64,000 nucleotides of DNA from Amylostereum areolatum. Lineage: Eukaryota; Basidiomycota; Agaricomycetes; Russulales; Stereaceae. The DNA lies in NCBI GenBank assembly GCA_012932865.1, contig SAXG01000069.1, positions 1 through 64,000 of the forward strand, read 5' to 3'. Below, in pieces: positions 15,091 through 27,359 of this stretch (its first letter is position 1; each line of letters starts with the position of its first letter). A model generated the notes under the pieces. It did not search any database. It was not told the origin of the DNA and saw only the letters and a list, made by a program, of their open reading frames with translations. The position numbers and the translations under genes were made by a program.

Positions 15091-15453
15091 GGCTAGGAGG
15101 ACACCAGCCACTAGTCATTGGTGAAGTGCATGTTTCTGCCGGAGGACTGACATTGACCTGGAGACTTGGACATCTTTTCGTATTCTACCGTCACGGCATG
15201 AAATTGTAGGTATCCATTTATGTTGTTTGTTTCTAAGCTTCGCATGCCGCTTGTCTATAGTATACTTGTAACCCCTCGAGCTGTTATGGTTAGGTAGTGG
15301 AAGGAAGAGACTCGGAAGTGCCGAAGAGCCTGACGACCGTGAGAAAGCACCAAATAAGCGCAATCAAGTTTCGGTCGCGGGCTCGTCCACGCTAGCATCG
15401 CCAGCGCGCTCCTCGTCGTCTCCGTCGTCCCCTCCAGCCTCTCCTTCTCCAAA

Positions 15454-16949
15454 ATGGCCGCCCCTTCGTCCGACGGTATTGGTATTGCCAACTTGCCCAA
15501 CCAGGTGCGTCGTTTGTGCTTTTGCTGCTGTGCTGGCGCTCACTTTTGGTGCGCGTACCCAGAGGCACAAGATTGTTGCCAAACATGGGGCGCACTTTAC
15601 GATTATGGTCGTCGGTAAGTGTTTGGTGCGTCTCGTGGATGCGTGCGGTAGCTGAGGGGTGCTTTCAGGCGAGTCTGGACTCGGTAAGACGACGCTCATC
15701 AACACCTTGTTCTCCACCGAGCTCTCCCCGCCCAAGAACTACTCGCGGCGACACTACAAGCAGCTTGACAAGCTCACCGAGGTCGAGATTATCAAGGCTG
15801 AGCTCGAGGAGAAGCAGTTCAAAGTCAAGCTTACCGTCATCGACACCCCCGGATTCGGCGACTACGTCAACAACCGCGACTCGTGGGCGCCCATCGTCGA
15901 CTTCATCGACGACCAACATGAAGCGTACATGATTCAAGAGCAGCAGCCCCAGCGCAGCGAGAAGACCGACCTCCGTGTGCACGCATGTCTTTACTTCATT
16001 CGTCCCACCGGGCACACGTACGTGCCCTCTTTTTGCCAGCTCAACGACGCCGTCTGATAGATGTGTGCCTACACAGGCTGAAGCCTCTCGACATTGAAAT
16101 CATGAAGCGCCTCGGCACCCGCGTCCATGTCATCCCCGTCATCGCGAAAGCGGACACGCTTACCCAGAACGACCTTTTCACGTTCAAGCAGCGCGTATGT
16201 CCACCCTCCCCCCCCCTCCTGGAAGTTTCAGAAACAGCTGACACGTCTTCTATCCGTAGATCCGGGATGTTATTGCGGCGCAGAACATCCGTATCTACCA
16301 GCCCCCGATCGAGACAGACGACCCGCAGAGCGCAGAGCACGCGCGTGTCCTCTCCGAGGCCATTCCTTTCTCGATCATCGGTTCGACTGAGGATGTTCAG
16401 ACTGCTGACGGCCGCCTCGTCAAGGGTCGCGAGTACCTCTGGGGTGTTGCTGAGGGTACGTTATCATTGCTTTTCCTCCTTGTAACGGGCTCTGACATAT
16501 CTTCGCAGTCGAGAACGAGGAGCACTGCGACTTCAAAAAGCTGCGCTCACTGCTGATTCGCACGTTCATGCTCGACCTCATCTCCACGACGGAGGAACTC
16601 CACTACGAGAACTACCGCCAGCAGCAGATGGAGACGCGCAAGTTCGGCGAGCGCAAGGTCAAGAAGTTCAACAACCCCAAGTTCCAGGACGAGGAGGAGC
16701 AGCTCCGGAAACGCTTCACGGAGCAGGTCAAGGCAGAGGAGGCTCGCTTCAGGCAGTGGGAGCAGCACGTATGTTTGACCCGTCCTGTGTTCATCTGGAC
16801 GGATACTGACGGGGGAACGATGATAGCTTATCACCGAGCGCGACCGTCTCAACAAGGATCTGGAGATGGCGCACGGCGCGATCAAGGGCCTCGAGGCCGA
16901 GCTCGACAACCTTCAAGTTGGGTACGGGCGCGGTACGGGCAGGAGGTAA
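15454..16949 (+). CDS. CDC12: Septin Cdc12
   Basis: GTP-binding cytoskeletal protein of the septin hetero-oligomer that forms rings and filaments at septa and growth sites under the plasma membrane. Seven exons (15454-15504, 15563-15614, 15669-16017, 16077-16194, 16260-16455, 16509-16768, 16827-16949) give an intact 382 aa. Visible motifs are [10 protein letters not shown] at the N-terminus, P-loop GESGLGKTT, switch [12 protein letters not shown]4 AKAD, and the septin unique element around [20 protein letters not shown]-terminal charged coiled coil ([20 protein letters not shown]) follows. The N-terminal GI.NLPNQ..K signature and the [19 protein letters not shown] block point to the Cdc12 subgroup rather than Cdc3, Cdc10 or Cdc11. 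Confidence 0.93.
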
Positions 16950-17534
16950 TCTTATACCGATTTACTTTATGGTGCACTACCTCGAGCGGCAAAAGACGAT
17001 GTCTAGTATGTGATTGTGTTTTATACCCCGCTGTCGCTCGCTCGGCGCATCCTCTCTTCCCTACTTGCATTCGTTGTCCCCGTGAGCGTTCGCGTTCGTG
17101 TCTCTCGTTTATATCTTATGTTGTTACCTTGGAATTATACTCTGGCGAAAGCCTGTTTATTAGCGCTCTTAGACTTGGATAGGCGGTTGTGTGAAGGTCG
17201 TGCAATGTGAGGAGGGCGGGGCAAACACGGAGGTGGTCCAAGCTCGATCACGCCAGGAAATGTGACCAACATTATGCATTCTTTTATCCTATGCGAAGTG
17301 CGACAAAGATGATGGTGTATTACTACTATACAAGGGGAAGCAATGCGGATGCGACGATGCAGAAGATGCGCTACTAGGAGTTACATGTATGTACAAGCAG
17401 GCCGTGCTACGGCGGGCGGGGGAAGGGTGCGGAGACGGTACGAGAACGGCGTCGACGGAGGTAAAGGTGGAGGATTAGGGTATGAGCACGACGCGCGTAA
17501 GGGGCTCAAGAAAAGGAACAAGATGATGAAGCGA
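16950..17534. other. Convergent 3' region between CDC12 and the next gene
   Basis: 585 bp that should hold the 3' untranslated parts of CDC12 (plus) and of the minus-strand gene ending at 17535. Open frames here are short and without recognisable domains. Confidence 0.5.
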
Positions 17535-18297
17535 CTATTGCTTCCACGGAGTGCTGGCGGCGGGACCGGTGGACTCGCGGAAGGTGACATCGACGGTGCC
17601 GGGATGCTCCATGGTGGCGCCATGGAAAGCATGGGCAGGGGTAGGGGGGACAAAGCCCGAAGGGTGGCTGATGGTACCGTCCTTCTCGAAAACCTCGAAG
17701 GGCACCTTCTCGTCGCGGCCGGTCATGTCCCACTGGAAGTTGGTAAGGTCGTCATGCTCGCTGACGCGCTCGGCGACAGCGGCGGTTTGTTGAGCGATGT
17801 CGCGCGTGCGACGGTCGGCGTACGACTCGATGGCCTCGCCGGGGGTAGGCACGACGAAGCCCGAAGGGTGGATGGTGAAGCCGCCGTGCGCGTGCTCGGT
17901 GGGCACCTTGTTCGGTTGGATGCGCGTGGTGGCGGCGACGTCGTCCGCGAGGAGGCCGGCACTGAGCTCGTGCATGAGCCCGCCCTCCTCCTCCTTCCGG
18001 TCCTCGATCGAGTCGCGCTGGCGCTTACGCTCGATGTAGAAGCGCGGGACGGCGAGGTCGGGGTCAGCGCCTGGGGGAACGGAACCCGGTGGGGCGCGGT
18101 CGGCGATGGCGACGCGGGCTGTTGAGTGCAGCATGCGAGCAGACCTGGAGAAAGGGGTCAGAGTGAGGACGGTGTAGAATGGGAGAACACGGTGAGGAGA
18201 CGTACGAGCTGGCCTCGACAGAGGAGGGGGAGGAGCGGAGGGCCTCAAGGGCGGCACCGCGGGTGAGGGTGTTGGAGAGACGGCGAACGGCGAGCAT
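17535..18297 (-). CDS. Hypothetical, probably mitochondrial protein with two HPSGF repeats
   Basis: Two exons (18206-18297 and 17535-18144, intron 61 nt with GT-AG ends) give 233 aa. The first 45 residues are rich in Arg, Ser, Leu and Ala with almost no acidic residues and end in RMLHSTARV, a typical fungal mitochondrial presequence. The rest is hydrophilic. Two copies of one motif are seen: HGGFTIHPSGFVVPTP at about residue 130 and DGTISHPSGFVPPTP about 70 residues later, separated by a helical, Gln/Ala-rich stretch. No family recognised. Location and processing are inferred from composition only; the coding call rests on the clean splice and long frame between two real genes. Confidence 0.7.
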
Positions 18298-18572
18298 GAT
18301 GAAGGGCGAGTACGCTGTGTGCGACGACGAGGAGAGGACGAAGGAGATGGTGGATGGAGGGAAGGACGGTCAGGGGCTCCTTACGGTTTATGTAGGACGA
18401 GGCCGTCGATAAACACGCCTCTCTCCACCTTCCTTTTTGGTAAAACCTCTCGAGTTTTGCAATCGACGGGCGTCATCCGTTTGCACGTGCCCACCGACGG
18501 GGTACTCGTTCTAAATAGAACACGTCCGGTCCCACCGTTTCGGGCGCTTGCCAACCGTCCCCCGTCCACGAC

Positions 18573-19940
18573 ATGGCCGTCTCCCTTCAGCTCGTCCAGG
18601 CTCATCGTCAGTATCTTATATCTTCCCCGACGTTCGCTTACCCTTCGGTTTGCAGTTAGCGAACACCCGTACGTTGCGCTCGCTCTGCAAGTCGTCGGCG
18701 CGCTCTCGGCTGCCTCGTTCCTTTTCTCCTTCTCTACCTTTTTCTTCCGGACCTTCCTCCGTCCTGGCATAAGCGTGTGTATTCAAGCTTTCTTTCCGGA
18801 TACACTAGACTCACACTGCTCCACGCAGCTCAAAAAGTTTGGCTCCCGCGATGGCGCTTGGGCCGGTGCGTACGCGTGGCCTATTCTGCCGTGTGTCGTG
18901 TGCTGACGAGCTCGCTTCAGTCGTCACTGGCGCGTCCGACGGCATAGGGCGCGAATTCGCGCTGCAACTCGCCAAGGCGGGCTTCAACGTTCTCATCGCC
19001 GCACGGAACCCCGAAAAGCTTGCCGCCGTCGCGCGCGAGATAGGTGCGTCTGATGACCGTGTTCTCCCGCACCCCACTTCTCACGACAACGCCACCCCCG
19101 TTTTCTTCAGCTGATAAGTCGAGCGGTAAAGCCGAAGTGAGGGCGTTCACCATCGATTTCGCACACGCGGACGAGGCGACGTGGGAGAACTTTGGCAAGA
19201 CCATCCAGAGCCTCGACGTCGGGGTCCTCGGTGCGTCATCCATCCCCCTTATCTGCCGGCGGTCCCTTCTCACTCTTTCGTCCAGTGAACAATGTGGGCA
19301 AGTCCCACGAAATGCCGACAGACTTCGTCGAGACGCCCGCCGACGAAATTTCCGACATTCTGGCCATCAACGTCAACGCCACCGTGCGCGTTACGTCGAT
19401 CGTCACCCCGGGACTGGTTTCTCGGTAAGTTGCGCGCTCGGCACCTCGATTTCTCCTAACCTCGTTATTGAAGCCGTCGCGGCCTCATCCTGAACCTCGG
19501 CTCCTTCGCCGGATCCGCACCCTCGCCCATGCTCGCGACATACTCCGCCTCCAAAGCCTTCCTCGCAACATTCTCCGATGCGCTGGCTGCCGAGCTCGGG
19601 CCCAAGGGCATCGTGGTCGAACACTCCAATACCTACTTTGTCGTACGCCCAATCTCTTCCTCGACTCTCACATTTCGTCGCTGAAAGTCCTTTCCAGGTC
19701 TCTGCCATGTCCAAAATCCGCCGTCCGTCTCTGATGATCCCCACCCCCGCCGCATATGTTCGCAGTGTCCTCGCGAAGATCGCACCCGGCACTCAGGCGC
19801 CGTTCTGGACCCATGCCGCGCTTGCACACCTGATGAACGCTGTGTCGACTGGGGTCGTGGTGTCGTACATGCACGCCCTCCACCGTGACATCCGCAAGCG
19901 CGCGCTCAGGAAGAAGGAGCGGTTGGCGAAGCAAAATTAG
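18573..19940 (+). CDS. IFA38: Very-long-chain 3-oxoacyl-CoA reductase (microsomal beta-keto reductase)
   Basis: Short-chain dehydrogenase that reduces 3-ketoacyl-CoA with NADPH in the fatty-acid elongation cycle at the ER. Eight exons (18573-18606, 18656-18774, 18829-18865, 18921-19043, 19111-19230, 19286-19434, 19484-19642, 19698-19940) give an intact 327 aa. An N-terminal hydrophobic segment (about residues 18-42) is followed by LKKFGSRDGAWA. Then come the Rossmann motif TGASDGIG (about 66), NNVG, the catalytic Ser region NLGSFAGSAPSP and the YSASK active site, and a strongly basic C-terminal tail (RKRALRKKERLAKQN). This architecture is that of KAR/Ifa38, related to human HSD17B12. Confidence 0.9.
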
Positions 19941-20437
19941 GTTGATGTTCAGTCATTCACTGCTAGGTTGTACAGGACGAGTTGCACAGACTTGAATGTA
20001 GAGAAGAGAAAGTTTTCCACTGTCTCTGAGAGGGCTACTCTGAACTAATGATGAGGGTGGTTGATTCAGTCTCATTTTGTTAAGATCCAGTTGGTGCAAG
20101 CTGAATGGAGCTTGAATGATCACATGTATTTATGTGTCCCGCATCTCCCTTCTACCCTCAGGTCTTTGAATACAGCACTGAAGGTCAAGGGGGTCCCGGC
20201 ATGGAAAAAAAGGACACCAGGTCCTTATTTTTGAAACCATTGTCGAGGGTGGGACTAACTAAGTACGTCATCAGGCACACATCCCCAAAAGGAAGGTCAT
20301 CTAGATATGTACAGTCTCCCTGCATTTGTCTCACTACACGGGCGGAGGTTCTACTGGAATCAACTTGGCTTTGATGGAAGCTTTGATTTCAGTAGGTGAA
20401 ACCAGGTTGAACTCAGCTTTGAGTCAGATTGAAGCCA

Positions 20438-20461
20438 GTACAGGAATTACCCGGTCCTTGA
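20438..20461 (+). repeat. Left arm of a perfect 24-nt inverted repeat
   Basis: Exactly the reverse complement of 21064-21087. The arms are 602 bp apart. It includes the word GGAATTACCCGGTCC. Confidence 0.85.
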
Positions 20462-21063
20462 ACCGGCACATGGAATTCACTGTCCAGTGGCCGCATCAAG
20501 GGCTTCCAGAGAGCTGTACTTTGGGTAACTTATCTACGCCCTCCAATGATCATTTACCCGAGCCCAATAAAAATTAGGAAGCTCTGAGGGGGCACAGTCA
20601 TCCTCGCAAAATTGAGGACAGTGTGGCTGAAACCCTTTCCTTGAACTGACCGAAAAGGGAAAAACATACCATATTTGGTATATGCACGTGAGCTTGACGC
20701 ATCGACGGAAGCGCCCAAGAAGCGCCCGACCCCGACCTCTGGCGGCAAGCGCGAAGAGTTTTGCTTGTGGAGGTGGTCCTCCTGCGTGAATCTCTCCGAA
20801 AATTTTGGTAATCGTACATGTACATGGCTCCATCTTATATGCATGCTTGCATCTCCTATACATTTCCTCAATCCCTGTTGGTAAACAATTTATTGGTCAA
20901 TGAATGATGAATCAATTTGTAGCTTTACAAATAGCCCATTTGCGGGAACTTCAACTACATGAAAGTGTGAGCCAGATACGAAGCCTTGGATAGACAAAGG
21001 TCTCAGGAGGAAGGGTGAGTGTAGGCAGAGATACACACGAATGGATCAAGGACCAGGTGTGGG

Positions 21064-21087
21064 TCAAGGACCGGGTAATTCCTGTAC
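21064..21087 (-). repeat. Right arm of a perfect 24-nt inverted repeat
   Basis: Exactly the reverse complement of 20438-20461. See the left arm. Confidence 0.85.
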
Positions 21088-21275
21088 ATGAAATAGATGC
21101 CCGTACTGGCTTCAACCCAGGTTTTCCACCCAGATTCATTTTCATCTGTTGTTCGACGTGTCAGGGATCATCGGCCCAAGGTATAAATCCCAGTGGGAAG
21201 TCCGTCTCGTGAATTTGATTGTGGTGGATTGAAATGTATTGAGTTGTAATAAAATGGATAAAAAATGAATGGACC

Positions 21276-24200
21276 TAAGACTCCAACCATTTCATTTGTT
21301 TACCATTTGAAAAGGGTTCTTTCCATTTACACCTACCATTTGTTTCACTCCCGTGTACAAACAGTTTTGAAAGAGTTTACAAATAGAAATGGTTGGCTGT
21401 GTGACCAAAACCCATCATGTGATAAGGATCTCGGAGTCCGTTGGATTCCGCCAGAACTAACAGATTGCTTGGGATCCCGATTCGGTCAAACCGTGGGAAT
21501 ACATAGAACGGACGCACACAACGTCTGACGACTTCCCAATCTGGAAAACAGACACCGGGAGATTGTCCTGAGACATGCAGAATGATGTAGGATATGCTAG
21601 GATATGGCAGCAAAATAAGTAAGAGACCAGGATAATGTCCCAATATCAGCCGCGCAGAGTTCCACCAACCTGCTGCCCACCACCACCTCCTATCCTTCCT
21701 TGCCCAATTTTGCTGCCATGCCTAGCACACAACTTGACAGTGAGCTGGCGGAGCGTCAAAACACCATACGCGCGATCCTTGCAGCCACAAAACGGCTCCC
21801 GGCATCAGTCCCCCAAGCAACAGAAGATGACAAGATTTATACCATCATGAAAACTGTCGACGAAGGCGAACCATGGCCTACGTTTTGTCGCCGCTTCGAC
21901 ATCTTGTTTGGAGACGACTGTCGTGACGAGAAAGGACGACTGCGAGAGGTTCGAAGCGGTCGGCTGGGCATGCAAGCTGTGTGCGCATACCTTGAGCGCC
22001 TGTCGGACCAGAAAGGGCTCCTTCATAGGCCGATGATGCTCAAACTTTACCGTCTGAAGGAAGAGCTAGAGCTCCTTGGGTGAGCCAGCTGTATACATTA
22101 GTATATTGCATACCACTCACTGTGTCGTCATAGATCCACCACAACTGCCGCCGCCGCCACAGCATCGAACTCATCCGTTATTGACGGTGCAGGATCTAGC
22201 AATGGAGATGGGGGATCAAAGTCAAAACGTTCGGGAGGGAAGGGTCATACCGCGAAGGCTCCTATCACCATTGAAGAGCAGAAAATGAACTTGATACAAT
22301 CATTCGGGCGCGGGCACTTGGCAAAGCAGCTCTACAAAGACCAAGGTGCGTGATTTGGTGGCTGCATAGTCGTGCTATTTTTCTGAAAGGTTAGCGGCAA
22401 TTGTGTAGAGCCATTGCTTCCAGAAAACAGTCGAAAAGATAAGGATTACGAACCGCCACTCTTGTCGGACGAGGATTCGGATACCGACACGGACTTAGTT
22501 GAGATCATGGCACCGTCAACACAGGCCACCAGCGTGACGGCTCAGAAGTCGTCCACTTCCACTGTGCGCGCTGTGAGTCATTGCCATATAATATACGAGT
22601 GCAACTCTTGCTTACCTACGACAAAAGCCCCGTAAGCGGAAACGTCAGGCTGTCCTTTCTTCAGCATCGGATGACGGCTCCAACTCCGATATCGAGGCCA
22701 GTACCCGTCGCAAGAAGTTGAAGCCGTTGAAGGGGAAGGGCTCGTCGAAGAGCTCGTCGAAGGGCCTGTCGAAAGGAAAGGGCCGTCAGGAGATGAAGAA
22801 GAAGGAAAGAGTAAGTATGCTACCATCTAGGATTGCGGGGATTGCTTACATGGTGTAGAACAAGCGTCGCGCTCATGATTATGCGGTGCGGAAGGCAAAC
22901 ACATCAGCTTCGAAGGATAGCGACGATGACACGGAGCCGGTCTCACCCTCCGACGGCGAGTCTGCGTTGCGAGACGTTGAGGCCAAGGAGGCGGCGGCGG
23001 CTGCACGGAAAGGGGGTACTCGTGGTCCCGAAAATTTGACGTTGAGGTGGTGGAATAGTCCAAAGGCAGTGACGAGTGCGGGGAAGGTGTCTGAGCCGCG
23101 GTGGGCTTTCAAGTGCAAGTTCTGCGGGAGGTTTGCTCATAATCTCATTGCTTCGTGATATCAACAACTCACCTGCTCTCCTCTAGCATCCTTAGTGTTC
23201 CCCGCAGTGTTGGCACTGGCTACTCGTTTGAGGAAGAAACCCGGCGCCCGAACATGGGCAATTTTGCAACTCACACGAACAAGAAACATGCCCAGGAGGT
23301 TGAGGACGCCGAACGAGCTGAAGAAAAGGGAAAGAACAGACAGCAGGGTGCCGAAGATAGTGACGGTGAAGAGCAAACACGGTGGACGTCGCACGGAAGC
23401 AAGGATATATTCGCCAACTTTCTCAATGATGGGAAGTCGAACCCGCTGACCGAGCCTACCCAAAATGGCTTCAATCGGATGTTCGCCGTCTGGCTCATTG
23501 ACGACCATCGCGCTTTCACGACAGGCGAAGTGGACTCTCTTGCTCGCCTCTTCGAATATATCCGATGCCGCTTCACCTTACCCTCCGACACCACTGTTCG
23601 CAATGCAGTTGCCAAGATCTTCGCAGAGCTACATGGTGCGGTGGTCAAAGAACTTGCGGTGCGTTGTATCCCTAGTTGCACCCGACTTCACGTATACTGA
23701 CATCTTCTTCCTTTTTCTCAGCGGGTTAAGTCCAAGATTGCGTACAGCAACGACTCCTGGACCAACTGGGGCATGCTCTTCACGTTTGCGGGGACTCTCG
23801 CGAACTGGATCGACGACGACTGGTACCTACTCGAGCGGCTCATCGACTTTCGGCACCTTGGCGAGGGAGAACACACTGGCGTCGGCAGTGCGAAGGCCTT
23901 CATGGAGTCTATATCCAGCCGTGGGAGTGCAAACAAGATAAGTTTTGCGTCCGTCTTTGACCGTTCAATGCCATCTTACCGTGATCTTCCATACATATCA
24001 GCCCTTGCCATGGACAACTGCTCAACAAATGACGTTATGGCACGCGTCTTTGCACGTCTTCTTATGGAGAAGTACGGCATCCCCTTTCACCCAGACAATG
24101 CGCAGATCCGGTGTCTCGCACACGTCGTCAATCTGATTGTCCAGAAGATTCTCAGTACTGCCAGCGAGGTCGACGATCCCGACGTTCAAGATTACTACGA

Positions 24201-25766
24201 ACTTCTTAACAAACATCTCCCTGTTCATTACGATATCTCGGAGGACAAGGAGCAACAAGATCTCGAAGCTGAGGGTGCTGCAGAGTGTGATGAAGCGTTG
24301 GCAGGAGCAGAAGAGGAGAGACCGGAAGAAACGGAGGAAACAGAGACATACAAGGGTTTGAGTGCAATCCAAAAGGTGCGTCCATTGCGAGCTCCGTCTG
24401 CTGTCACAGTACTTGCTAACCCTTTCAAACAGCTCCACGCCATCTGCAAGAAAGTCGTCAGTTCTCCTGGTCGACACTTAGCCTTTCGTCGACACGCAAA
24501 GCAACAATATCCTGGCACAAAGCCCGACGACTTTCTGCCCAACGGCCACCCAAAGGCGCAGCTTATGCCAATGCGTGATGTGAGAACACGATGGAATGCA
24601 ACCGACGCAATGATGGAGCGTGGTCTCGCGCTTCGTAAGGTGCGTGTTCGCCGTTCGGTATGTCATTGCGCAATGTGCTGCTGATAACTTATCTAGGCTA
24701 TCAATGCTTGGGTGGCCGAGCGAGAAGACCTCCATCCACTACTTATGTCCGCAACAGACTGGGATGCGATCAGGAGATGGCACAAGATATTGGAGGTATT
24801 TACGAAGGTTACGAAGCATATGTCGCGCACCGGGACACCAACGCTCCCCTGGGTTCTCCCAATGTATGAGCACATGCGCCTGTCGCTTGGGGAGCTCACG
24901 AAGGACAAGACGATGCCGCTGACCATCCGGGAAGCGGTGAGCGCAGGGCAAGAGAAGCTTATGCACTATTACAAGCTTGCTAAGGCGTGCCAATACAATG
25001 TCATCACTACTGGTATGTTTCTAATCAAGTATAAAGGTGATTATTGATCGAGATTCCACAGCTTGCCACCCCGGACTCCGAGTCGCCTGGTTCGAAAACC
25101 TTGGTACCGACGAGCTTGACCGCGCGAAAACGCTCTTTGAGCATGTTTATAACGAGTACAAAAAGACAACACCGACACCTCAAGACGTCCCTTCGCAAGC
25201 TCCGGCAGCGCCTCTCGACAAAGACAATTTCTACAGTATCCTTAGTCGTCGCCCGGCAAACGTTACGCCATCTGATCCGGTGGCACCTGCAAAGACGGAG
25301 CTTGAGCGTTGGACTGCCTTCGAAGGCGGGCTCGGGAACCTAGACTATCCTTTGGATTGGTGGAGAGTACGTCTTCACACAATCCTTCTCTGCCCGTGGC
25401 TAACCATCTACTAGGGCCATGCTAGCGAGTATCCAGTCATATCTCGTATGGCACGGGATTTCCTTGCCATCCCAGCTACGTCTGTGTCGGTCGAGCGTCT
25501 TTTTTCGAGCTCAAGACACTTGTGCACTGATGTGCGGTCTTCTCTGAAGGCAGAAACCATATCCGAGCTCATGTGTGTGAAGATGTGGCTGAAGGATGAT
25601 GCACTTTACGAGGTAGTCACTGGGGTAAAGAAGAGGCCTTTACGAAAATCTCGTACGGGTATACAAATAGTTTGAACCTTATACAAACTGTTTATAAACT
25701 GTTTGTATTGTTATACCATTTGTTTTCCCTTTCGGTTCAAATGGAAAGCAAATGGTTGGAGCCTTA
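21276..25766 (+). mobile_element. hAT DNA transposon
   Basis: The two ends carry a 17-bp inverted repeat with one mismatch: TAAGACTCCAACCATTT at 21276-21292 and the complement of TAAGGCTCCAACCATTT at 25750-25766. Inside both ends are repeats of ACAAAC.GTTT, ACAAATAG and CCATTTG (for example 21355-21385 and 25660-25710), the kind of subterminal words a hAT transposase binds. The right end may extend a few bases to a CAGGGG-like terminus (complement of GACCCCTG at about 25771). I could not find the 8-bp target duplication, so the outer limits are approximate. Confidence 0.75.
21718..25675 (+). CDS. hAT family transposase, apparently intact
   Basis: Read as about 11 exons with GT-AG introns, roughly 1,130 aa, with no stop or frameshift in my joins. 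The N-terminal region is acidic and Lys/Ser-rich. A BED-type zinc finger is formed by WAFKCKFC and HTNKKH (about 23100-23290). The RNase-H-like core starts near NDSWTNWGM (first acidic residue). CLAHVVNLIVQK is a typical hAT block. The C-terminal dimerisation region DFLAIPATSVSVERLFSSS (near 25460-25515) is the family hallmark. It could still be active because both ends are present. The start is the ATG at 21718. Confidence 0.88.
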
Positions 25767-25941
25767 AATGGACCCCTGATGGGCTCAATGTGAGCATCCC
25801 GGCATCCCAGCAGAGACTGATTGGACCTGTGGGACACGGCGTGCAAAGTTCAACTCAAGTGCAACTGATATTTTGTGTCCACTGTCGTTCTGTCCGTCCA
25901 ATTTCTCCCTTCTAGACTCCCCGCATTCCTTCCAAACCGCC

Positions 25942-26620
25942 ATGCCTCTGTGTACATGCCAAAAGGACTGCAACAGGGGCACAGAAGTTTCCAAAGCCAC
26001 ATACAAACACCATGCACATGACCATATCTCCGCCACCTTCAAGACCTTTCTTGCAAGCGGCAATTCAGGATCCTCGTCCACTCACAAATGTCCGCGCCCC
26101 TCTTCTCCCACCTCGTGCAATACAAAACGAGCTGCACTCCCGTCAAGACAAACTGGTGCAGGGCCGGAGAATGTTGAGGAAAGTTTTGCAGGTGGGAGGA
26201 AAATGGAAGGCTTGGAGGGGCCAGTTTTCAATGAACCCATGGTATGCTTTTCCCGCTTCGACACTTTAGACTATTCTGACGCTGTTGAACTTATAGGATG
26301 ACACACTGATTGTATCTACCGGTGTACACGGCGGCGAGAGAGATGATAGCATCGTTTTACCTCCCCATCCTCTTGATCCCGACACCCTTCCCAGTAATGC
26401 CGCCTCATTGGAACCTCCCGCGTTCCCCGTGTCCCCTGTGTCTCCGCCTACTGACATCCAAGATATAGCTGATATAGATGATATTGCAAGAGCAGCTGAG
26501 GACTGCCCTGCTGTTTCCACCTGTGCCGTCCCCAAAACTCCTATTGACCCGCAGGAAGACGAGCTCCAACTTGCTCCAGAAGTCCAGCGTCCAACGGCAG
26601 AATGTCAGCAACGGCCTTAG
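25942..26620 (+). pseudogene. N-terminal part of a probable Plavaka/CACTA-like transposon gene, cut by an LTR
   Basis: Two exons (25942-26241 and 26297-26620) give up to 207 aa. It starts MPLCTCQKDC..GTEVSKATYKHH, a short Cys/His cluster followed by VSK.TY..H. This resembles the N-termini of Plavaka-type transposon proteins of agaricomycetes; the link is from memory of the family pattern. The rest is acidic and Pro-rich. The LTR sequence ending at 26603 replaces the natural 3' end, so the gene is truncated. Confidence 0.45.
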
Positions 26621-27000
26621 TGACAAGCACTAGGCAACGACATGTGACACAGGATAGTGAGACGAGTAGGAACAATGGGGGATAAGGTCGGTAGTATTGA
26701 CCAGGTCGAGATGAGGAATATGTACAGGAGGATCGGAGTCTTTATATACTATGAGGCGGAGTCACTTAGTAAGCTACGACACACAGCGGTCAGTAAGCAG
26801 AGCTAAGTATAGATATGTGCACAGTAGGATCAGTAAGCGAGACAATAAGGATGAGCCAGGTTCGGAGTGGTATGATGTCATGCGCAATACTATGAGGTCA
26901 TGCACAGTAAGATCAGTAAGCAAAAAAATAAGGATGAGCCAGGTTCAGAGCGGAGTAGCGGAGTGTGACTAAGGTGGGTTTTGTCAGAGAGGAATGAAAA
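26603..27000 (-). repeat. LTR (family C), minus orientation, likely 3' LTR of the split chromovirus
   Basis: Read on the minus strand it shares TCTGCTTACTGA.CGC.GTGT, a TATATAAG box, a CTGTACATAT block and a terminal GTTGCTGACA with the plus-strand copy ending at 41893. Both end in CA at the same point. The 5' limit is not resolved. An internal direct duplication (26824-26867 and 26907-26950, 83 bp apart) lies inside it. Confidence 0.6.
26824..26950. repeat. Direct duplication inside the LTR region
   Basis: Two copies of a roughly 44-bp block, containing AATAAGGATGAGCCAGGTTC, start 83 bp apart and differ at a handful of positions. Confidence 0.7.
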
Positions 27001-27359
27001 TGAAAATGAATTGGGATAATATCCCTGAGATCCCCAAGATGCCCGAGATGCCCGAAATGGTATTGTTCATGACATCACCTTCCCGTTAGATTCAACGTCC
27101 TCGTTAAATCCAGATTTTATTAGGCCTAGACGTTCATGGGCAGCCTTCATGATCGGATGGATAAGAACTTCAGGTGTGGCATCATCAGAGTTCCTGACTT
27201 CTACGCGGAGCTTTGAACACTGGATAGACCCTCGGCGCACAAGATGTTTGTCCAGATGCTTATGGGCAGCCTTCATGATCAGATGGTTGGCTTCTATCTT
27301 CCGTGGTTTATTCAACATATCAAGAGCCACTTGAGTAGTCATATGGCGGTCGGGTGGTG

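Larger units (their letters stand above)
19941..21275. other. Gene-free, AT-rich transposon-like stretch
   Basis: About 1.3 kb between the reductase and the hAT element. No open frame with a domain. It contains a perfect 24-nt inverted repeat (20438-20461 against 21064-21087) and looser flanking similarity (GAAGCCAGTAC on one side and its complement on the other). It may be the remains of a non-autonomous transposon. Confidence 0.5.
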
